This document shows, piece by piece, positions 56,897 through 64,000 of a DNA stretch of 64,000 bases; position 1 is the stretch's first letter, and every line of letters begins with the position of its first letter. The DNA is from Acanthacorydalis orientalis (lineage: Eukaryota; Arthropoda; Insecta; Megaloptera; Corydalidae). A program made the translations under genes and the position numbers. The notes beneath the pieces were generated by a model, which saw only the letters and a program-made list of their open reading frames with translations, was not told the DNA's origin and ran no database searches. The stretch lies in contig CM068318.1 in the NCBI GenBank assembly GCA_034766995.1, positions 36,489,456 to 36,553,455 on the forward strand. The letters run 5' to 3'.

Positions 56897-57388
56897 TTGT
56901 GCACAAATTAATAATGTTCAGAAATTAATTTCATGCTTTTTTATGATAAGTAGAATATATTTCAATCCTCAAAATATTCTCCATTATTCTTTTTATAACA
57001 CTACTGCATCTGTCAGATAACTGACGAATCACTAAATTAGAAAAGAGGGTGGATTTGAGTCGATAAAGTCATAATGCATTTTCAGGCCACTTCCACTATT
57101 TTAGCATTTTTTTGGAAGGTTTAATCATCACAACACCTTTCTTTAAAACTAAACAAACAATTCCCGTGGCTTAGGAAGTATTTTTTTCTACTAGAATGCG
57201 ATAAGTATGAAATATCAAATATGCTGCTTTTCGAAAGCTATCATCTGTACTACTGTTGTCAACTGCATGGCCAAAATATGGGCCAAGATTTCTACTTGAT
57301 AATCCTAAAACTACGACAAAATATTCTAATTTAAACCAGAGTTATGACTGATTTAATGTAATGGCACAGAATTAATTTTTACACCTAA
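56897..57388 (+). mobile_element. TTAGGTGTAC-type MITE, copy 3
   Basis: The left end TTGTGCACAAATTAATAATG and the right end AATTAATTTTTACACCTAA are inverted and lie between TA dinucleotides (56895-56896, 57389-57390). The interior matches copies 1 and 2 (GTCAGATAACTGACGAATCA; TTCCACTATTTTAGCATTTT; AATCCTAAAACTACGACAAA). It lies 500 bp from copy 2 in the opposite orientation. 492 bp. Confidence 0.8.
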
Positions 57389-57390
57389 TA

Positions 57391-58955
57391 CACAAAATGA
57401 AAAGAAAAAGAAAGAGATAAATCATAAATAATACTAGTTAGTAACTAATTAAAACCTATCAACCTAGCCATTATCTAATGTAGCGAAAACATCTACCGAA
57501 CGTACTTAAAGTAAATTTCAAATCAACATTATAATTGTCTTTATAAAGGGATGCAAAGAATAGATATATCAGGACCCTTGTCTGTCTTTATTCGCACTAT
57601 TTTAAACTTCGTTTTCTAATTTACAGACACATAGTTATTAACTGATTATCTATAAAAATGTGATAATTAAATTTTTATTGTTTGTAATCAATACTTCATT
57701 TCATTTTTCTTCTATGCACGAACAATGAAATACTTAATTGAATCATTAAATTATGTAGCACTATATGGAAGATTCCAAATATTTACTTTTAATATCCAAT
57801 TCGCAGATTTTCACATGTTTATAATTGTAAAAATGTAATTAATTGCTTTGATCCACATATTATTCAAAATATCTTGTTTAAACATAAAAATTACTTTACA
57901 TTTCAAAATAAAATAGTACACATATAAGTAGTTTGTTCGAAATGTTATTATTTATTAATTAAAGTAATAATTTTCAGAAATAAAATATTCTATACTGAAA
58001 AATAAACACAATATTTTAAATTTTATGATCTAGGTGTTCTTTATTTTTTATTTCATCTCAAATTCTCAAATATTTTAAAAGTTGTGCTCACATGTATAAA
58101 AATTTTCATCATCCCCCGTTTAATATATTGTTTTTGAAAGAAATTTGTTAGAGTATTATTCTTTGATATTTTTTTTGTAATTTTAATACAGTTAAATACG
58201 ATTTAATTATAATACAAATTTATTCTATAATTTTTGATCAAAAATGAATAATCATTACTAAGACAAAGAAAGTCAAAGTATTGTAATTAAATTCAAAATA
58301 TCAAACTCATTTCAGTGCAAATGGATCATAATGGTTGTAACTCTTTCTATATATCAACGGTGGTAAATCTGTGGCTCCCAAAGCTACTCTATCGGCTCTC
58401 GAGGCAGTATTGGGTTCTATTTCCATGTTTCCTAATTTTTTATATTAATAATCTATGTTAGTACAGTATGTACCAATATTATAATATTTTATATATAAAC
58501 GGATAATTCACATTATCTTTTCAAACATCAATATGCATTATGTCCAAGCTGCTGTTTAAGGTGGCTCTACGATTACGGACAATCCTTAAAAAAGACATGA
58601 AACTGAACTGTTTTGTAAATTAAGACTTGCTGAATGCAACGAAACCAAATTCGGTACTGGTGAGTCTCTTGAACATTCAAAAACGTATGAAAAGTATTAT
58701 ATGTGGCTGTTATTATCGAAGGAGTTGTTCCACCCATGCTATACAATATATAAGGTTTATAATTTTCGGAACAGAGCATTTTTTACTTATGAATTTACTT
58801 AAAATTATGATTAAATTCAAACTAAATCAGCAAGTTGAGATTTACAGTTGCGGTGTCGCAGTCTAACGTCGTGTCGCTTTTTATAATTACATTCTTGAGG
58901 GTACAATGCTTTCAAATAAAGCTACTGACTGTATATTCCATACATTTGCATACAA
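57391..58955. other. No recognisable gene; possible hAT-like scrap
   Basis: Mostly AT-rich. At 58360-58415 CAACGGTGGTAAATCTGTGG, then CTCCCAAAGC vaguely resembles a hAT terminus, but no partner end or transposase was found. Overlapping opposite frames at 58573-58866 have no domain. Confidence 0.35.
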
Positions 58956-58957
58956 AA

Positions 58958-58968
58958 ATCTCTCTCTG

Positions 58969-59054
<86 letters not shown>

Positions 59055-59079
59055 AATGAATACACATGCACACACAAAC

Positions 59080-59130
<51 letters not shown>

Positions 59131-59160
59131 CACATATATATGTATATATATATATATATA
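58958..59160. repeat. (CT)n(TA)n compound microsatellite, ~200 bp
   Basis: A CTCTCT run of about 40 bp is followed by TA tracts with CACACA and TGTATA interruptions. It ends exactly at the TA used by the mariner at 59161. Confidence 0.93.
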
Positions 59161-60452
59161 CACGAGGGTGATTTGAAAAGTTTCCGGCCTAATATGTAAG
59201 TGGCGATAATATTTTCAATATTTATGGCACATTTCAAAGCGATATCTATTTTATATGTAACCTCAAAGTCTATAATTAATGTGTCAAGCAGTTTATTACA
59301 AACATCAATTTGAATAAAACTGTTTTTGTACCGTCATTGAAATGGATAAAGTTGAACATCATGAGGTGATAAAGTTTTTTTTATCGAAATAGGCTTAACA
59401 TCCCACAGAAATATTTAATGAGATGAAAAATATACTGGGTGATATTGCACCTTCGTATACAATCATAAATAAGTGAGCAGCTGAATTGAAATGTGTTTTC
59501 TATACTATTAAAATGTGGCCGTGTAAATCTTAAATTATAACCGGCGTAGTGGAGGTCCGAAAATTGCAACGACAGAGGAAATCATCCACAAGGTGTACGA
59601 CATTGTCTTACAGAATTGGCGATCGAAGGTGTCCGAAATTGCTAATGTTATGTGTATCTCAGATGAATACGTATATCACATCTTAACTTGAAAAAGTTAT
59701 CGGCAAGATGGGTGAAGGTGTTGCCGCGTTTGCTGATAATTGATCATAAACGCATTCGAGTACAAATTTCCCACGACTGTTTGGATTGATTTTAGAGAAA
59801 TAACGGTATCAAGCGATTTGTGACTACAGATGAGACTTGGATTCACCCAATCAAAACAATAGAAGCATGATGATTCTCCGTCACCAAAAAAAAACAAAGT
59901 CAATTTCATCCACTGGAAAAATTCTAGTTCCAATTTTTTGGGACACTAAAAGAATCCTGCTAATTGAATACCTTTCACAGAATTAAATGATAACGGAAGA
60001 GTATTATGCTAAACTTTTGTATCAACTCAATCAAACAATTCCTGAGAAAAGACCAGGTTTATTAAAGAAAAAAATTCATTTTCTATCAGAACAATGCACG
60101 TCTTCATACAAGTGTTGAATCCATGGCACAACTCGCTGAACTGAAGTACGGCTTGCTGTCCCATTCAGCCTATTCTCCAGATTTGGCCCACTCAGATTTC
60201 CATCTGTCCTCAAATCTTAAAAAATTCCTTCGTGTTATGCGATTTTTGTCAGATGAAGAACTGATAGTAATAGCAAATCGATATTTTGAGGACCTCCGAG
60301 AAAAAAATTTCCAGGATGGTATTGAAGCACTGGAGCATCGCTGGACGAAATGCATTGAATTTCAGGGGGTGTATAGAAAAATACAAGTAATTTAAAAACT
60401 CAAGTTATATTCTTTCATAGTTAGGCCTTGAAATTTTCGAATTTTCCTCATA
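59161..60452 (+). mobile_element. Full-length mariner (CACGAGGGTG ends), inactive
   Basis: The left end CACGAGGGTGATTTGAAAAG, then TTTCCGGCCTAA and the right end (reverse-complemented) TATGAGGAAAATTCGAAAAT, then TTCAAGGCCTAA align over 32 bp. TA flanks lie at 59159-59160 and 60453-60454. At 1292 bp it is complete. It sits between two TA tracts (58958-59160 and 60453-60473). Confidence 0.88.
59342..60395 (+). pseudogene. mariner transposase with catalytic D2 changed to Asn
   Basis: From ATG 59342: MDKVEHHEVIKFFLSK, then a decayed HTH region. RWVKVLPRLLIIDHKRIRVQ leads to the first Asp in FVTTDETWIHP (59818-59850). In the second catalytic motif the family residue Asp is Asn: FYQNNARLHTS (near 60085). 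The last 91 codons are open (60123-60395): MAQLAELKYGLLSHSAYSPD, then LAHSDFHL with the third Asp retained, ILRVMRFLSDEEL-like sequence and EALEHRWTKCIEFQGVYRK, ending at the normal terminus. More than ten stops or frameshifts break the first two-thirds. Length compares with about 345 residues for the family. Confidence 0.87.
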
Positions 60453-60473
60453 TATGTATATATATATATATAT

Positions 60474-61610
60474 TGCTTATAAGAACATTTTAATTATTTT
60501 TATTACATTTTCAATGCAAATATAAATGAACAATTCTTTGAACTATAATACGAGTACAATACACAACCTGGAAAATAATTTTCTTCAAATACCTTTTTTT
60601 CATGAAACATAAACACCAAGAGTGATTAATATTTAAAAAGTCAAAAAATAATAAGTAAATATGCTATCATTTCTACATATCATTAATCAGTTGAATAGTA
60701 TCGTATCGAATTTATGTATTGTAAAGAAATACCAATAATTAGATTAGTATAATATTTTTTTTAAAAAAGAAAACAGACTTAGTATAGATAAAATCTTTTC
60801 TTCAATGTTGAAAGATAAATGAAAAGTACAGTTTAGTCATAACAAAATCCTTTCTTAATTCCTAAATTCATAAAAAATATTTTATTTGAAGAAAGTATTC
60901 TTTGTTTCAAAAGTTAACATCAAAATAGCGTTAATATAAATTGTTCTCTTATATATATAATGAAATAAATATTCAAGAAATACAATAAAATAATAAAAAT
61001 AATAATAACCAATAAATATTCAACTATAAGAAATTACAATAAAATTGTTTATATATTCCATTCAATTTCAAGATAGATAGTTTATATTTCAGATAAATTT
61101 CAAAATCAGAACACTCTATAGAACATACGCGGTTTATTGAACAGAAAATTTTATACGAGAGGATAAAATATCTACACACCGGTTGATTTGCATAATAAAA
61201 TACAGTAACTGGAAACGCATCGCCGTTAAAAAAAGAATACATTAATATTCTAAATGATGCAGATGTCATCTCGAAGAGAATAGTAGTTATATCAACTTAA
61301 ACGTAGATGTGAAGTTCAAAAAAGTCGTATACATGTGTGTGTGTGTACGTATTGTCCACTAAAAATCTTCCATTAACAACGGATGAACGATGATGAAACA
61401 ACATATGAAATTTTTCCAGTCAAACTGGACATCGCTATAATTTACTTTTGAATCAAGCAGCTTTTACTAGGGAACAAATCCGAAACTGGTTTCTGTAGTA
61501 TTGATGATGCTGATGTACTGGACCAAAACGAGTTTATCAAACGTACATGAATGCTTTAAAGAAACTCACAATACCAGAAAACAGGCTATTTATACATGAA
61601 ATCCAATATA
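60474..61610. other. No recognisable gene or element
   Basis: AT-rich DNA. Slightly more complex sequence lies at 61340-61560 (AAACTGGACATCGCTAT; GTACTGGACCAAAACG) with no frame or repeat match. Confidence 0.4.
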
Positions 61611-61658
61611 CATACACACATACACACATATATATGTATGTATATATATATATATATG

Positions 61659-61708
<50 letters not shown>

Positions 61709-61717
61709 ATATGTATG

Positions 61718-61755
<38 letters not shown>

Positions 61756-61790
61756 GAAAGAGAGAGGGAGAGAGAGAGATGTATATATAA
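61611..61790. repeat. (CA)n(TA)n(GA)n compound microsatellite
   Basis: ACACAC, then TA tracts with GTATGTATA variants, then a GAGAGA-rich end (61755-61778). The frames across it are not genes. Confidence 0.93.
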
Positions 61791-61915
61791 CAAAAATTTT
61801 AATATTTCTATATACGTCTCATTGAAATTATTGTATTATAAATAAATACACACTGTTTTCAAGGTTAATTATTATTTATGTACTTCATCGAATAAAGTAT
61901 TTAACTATATTTGTA

Positions 61916-63667
61916 TTAGGTCGGTGCAAAAATAATTTGCTGTCTTTATCATTTTAAGTTTGGCGCCGATTTTTCTAGTTACCGTTATAGTCATGTGATA
62001 CAACATTGTAAGCAATGAAATAAGCACTGATGATTTCAGCTTATGTCTATTGTTTTCATTCCTAAGTATTGTTGTATATAACATCTTAAATTAGTCATGG
62101 GAAAAAGCCAATTCGTGAGATTTTGTTGTATGAGTTTAAATTGGGACGTAAAGCAACAGAAACCGATCGAAATATCTAATTTGCTTCTGGCGAAGAGGCA
62201 ACTAGTGAACATATAGCTCAATACTGGTTCTAAAAAATTCTTAATGGAAACAAAAGACTTGATTGTAAGGAGTGTCGTGGACGTCTTTCAGCTGTATACA
62301 ATATTGATTAAGAGCTATTATTGATACAAACCCACGTAAAACAACTCAAAAGATGGTAGAATAACTCAGTGTTGATCATTAAACAGTTGTTTGACATTTG
62401 AGCTTAATTGGAAAAACAAAGACACTGGATAAATGGGCGCTGTATGAACTAATCGAACATCAAGCAATTCGGCAATACGAAGTCTGCTCTACGCTTCTTT
62501 TTGCAAAAAGAAATGATCCCTTTCTTGATGGAATTTTCACATGTGATGAAAAGTGGATTCTCTACAACAATCGAAAACGTTCATCATAGTAGCTAGACCG
62601 AGGAGAAGCACCAAAACAGTTTTCTAGACCGAAGCTTCATAAAAAAAGATTATAGTTGCTGTTTAGTGGTCGGTAAGCGGTATCATTCGTTGCAACTTCT
62701 TAAATCCTTAACACTAGTTTCAAAAATTTCGTAATGGAAACAAAATCTTTGATTATAAAGGTCGTGGATGTCCTTCAGCTATAGACAATAATGATTTATG
62801 AACCATTATTGAAGCGGGACTACATTAAAACAACTCGAAAGGTGGCAGTAGAACTCAATTTTAATCATTTAACAGTTTTTCGACATTTAACCCTAATTGT
62901 AGAAACAAAAAATCTTTATAAATGGGTTCCATATGAACTAAACAAACACCAAGCAATTCGGCGATATGAAGTCTTCTCTGCGCTTCTTTTCTGTAGCAAA
63001 AATGATCTCCTTTCTTGACCTCATTGTCACATGTGATGAAAAGTGGATTCTCTACAACAATCGGAAACGTTCATCACAGTGCCTAGACCGAAGTGAAGCA
63101 CCAAAACAGTTTCCTAAACCGAAACTTCATTGAAAAAAAGATTGTCATCACTGTTTAGTTGTCGGCAAGTGGCATCATTCACTACTTCTTATTTTATCCT
63201 GGTGAAACAATAACAGCAGAAAAATATTGACAGGAAATTGAAAAAATCATAAGAAGTTGTATCGATTACGGGCAGTATTAGTCAATCGAACAGGACCAAT
63301 TCTTTTTCATGACAACCCCCGACCACACGTCTCACAAATGACTTTAAAAAAATTAAATGAACTGGGTTACGAAACGTTACCTCACCCACCTTATTCTCCG
63401 GTCCTGTCTCCGACAGATTATCATTTTTTTTAAAACATTTGAGTAATTTCCTACGAGAGAAGGTTTTCAAAGATCAAGCATCAGCTCAAATCGCAATCGA
63501 TGAAGTCGTTAATTCCAGGATTCCAGAATTCTATCTTGTAGGAATAAACGAACCTGTTTCCCGTTAGGAGAATTGTGTGCAGGCCAATTGTCTTTATGGT
63601 TTCTAACTGATATATGAATCTTTATACTTGATACGTATAAACCGCAATTATTTTTGAACTAACCTTA
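61916..63667 (+). mobile_element. Cecropia-type mariner with internal duplication
   Basis: The 5' TIR TTAGGTCGGTGCAAAAATAA follows TA at 61914-61915. The 3' end CGCAATTATTTTTGAACTAA, then CCTTA is at 63667. The total of 1752 bp exceeds the usual ~1.3 kb because the segment from the FQKF..GNK codons through the first catalytic Asp to the SASGII codons occurs twice: 62226-62700 and 62722-63190. Everything is on the plus strand. Confidence 0.85.
62097..63570 (+). pseudogene. Cecropia-type mariner transposase remnant, partly duplicated
   Basis: ATG 62097: MGKSQFVRFCCM in one frame, LYEFKLGRKATETDRNI in the next. Copy A continues with IDTNPRKTTQK, SLIGKTKTLDKWALYELIEH, QAIRQYEVCSTLLFAKRNDP and FLDGIFTCDEKWILYNN (first Asp). 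It stops near FVATS (62700). Copy B restarts at FRNGNK (62730) and repeats the HTH (TTRKVAVELNFNHLTVFRHL), then NLYKWVPYELNKHQAIRRYE and VTCDEKWILYNN. It then runs on to the second motif, where the Asp codon has changed (FFMTTPDHTSH frame, DNPRPH in another), and LPHPPYSPVLSPTDYHFF (third Asp kept). The end ..ARIPEFYLVGINEPVSR is clear. Many stops. Confidence 0.83.
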
Positions 63668-64000
63668 TAATAAAACAACAACGACCTAATTATAATTGCA
63701 TTATGTGCACTTCACATGTCATCGACGAAATTTTAAATAATCTGGATTAGAGTGGTCAAGAATTTATATGGTTGATAATTTTTACGGCTTCGCCCAAATT
63801 ATTTTTTAAATATGTAGGAATTTTTTGCTACTAATGCTTCTATATGCAAAACACAATGACTTTTGGTGGCTCTTGTAACTTACTTGCAGGATTTTTCACT
63901 GAACATTCACTTTCCGCAGAACAGTTTAAGAAACGCAATTCTATACTATTATATATATATGTATATATACATATATTAATTGTATAAAAATCATAAATTT
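63668..64000. other. No recognisable gene or element
   Basis: AT-rich flank ending in a short TA tract (63948-63975). Nothing assignable before the window ends. Confidence 0.4.

Noticed and set aside
58360..58415. hAT terminal repeat CAACGGTGGTAAATC
   Set aside because: No matching right end, target duplication or transposase sequence nearby.

Overview
This is eukaryotic, very AT-rich intergenic DNA, almost certainly from an animal and most likely an insect or other arthropod. The evidence is the repeat fauna: mariner elements matching the mellifera, cecropia and rosa types plus others, hAT, piggyBac-like, Tigger/pogo, Helitron and RTE-type non-LTR remnants, and dozens of long (TA)n microsatellites, some flanked by (CA/TG)n, (CT/GA)n or (CTAT)n. 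No bacterial feature (operon, Shine-Dalgarno site, CRISPR) is present. I found no convincing host protein-coding gene, tRNA or rRNA. The many YIYIYI/ICIYIY open frames are translations of (TA)n. The taxonomic call is inference from element families and base composition.

Layout. 0-10 kb: a mariner TIR scrap, a deleted hAT element with 8-bp target duplication (1741-2525), a fold-back MITE (3363-3746), a complete but dead mellifera-type mariner (4127-5385) and a chimeric mariner (6910-7875). 10-20 kb: a mini-mariner inside a TA microsatellite (10053-10627), an RTE-type reverse transcriptase scrap (12690-13115), a rosa-type mariner (17063-17940) and a second mini-mariner. 20-27 kb: a ~255-bp tandem array, a second RTE-type scrap, a hAT C-terminus and a cecropia-type 5' fragment. 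27-36 kb: a tandem duplication, a second chimeric mariner (28537-29498), a Helitron 3' end, a Tigger-like scrap joined to a mariner 3' end, a TTAA-flanked piggyBac-like MITE (33721-34341) and a full-length dead mariner (34838-36109). 38-47 kb: a MITE, a cecropia-type 3' half and a cluster of mini-mariners. 47-55 kb: a perfect 39-bp-arm palindrome, an ATCGAT-rich block, a nine-unit satellite (48430-50462) and a tandem duplication carrying a fold-back MITE. 55-64 kb: two more MITEs, a full-length dead mariner (59161-60452) and a cecropia-type mariner with an internal duplication (61916-63667).

How the parts relate. The window is a transposon graveyard. Three patterns stand out. (1) A mariner deletion derivative of about 560 bp occurs in at least six copies; it keeps both TIRs and the N-terminal helix-turn-helix coding region and lacks the whole catalytic domain. 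(2) Two mariners are chimeras with a cecropia-type 5' half and TIR and an unrelated-family 3' half and TIR, each lying between TA dinucleotides. (3) Several tandem duplications carry a (TA)n tract in every copy. No element has an intact transposase reading frame. All coordinates and alignments are by eye.
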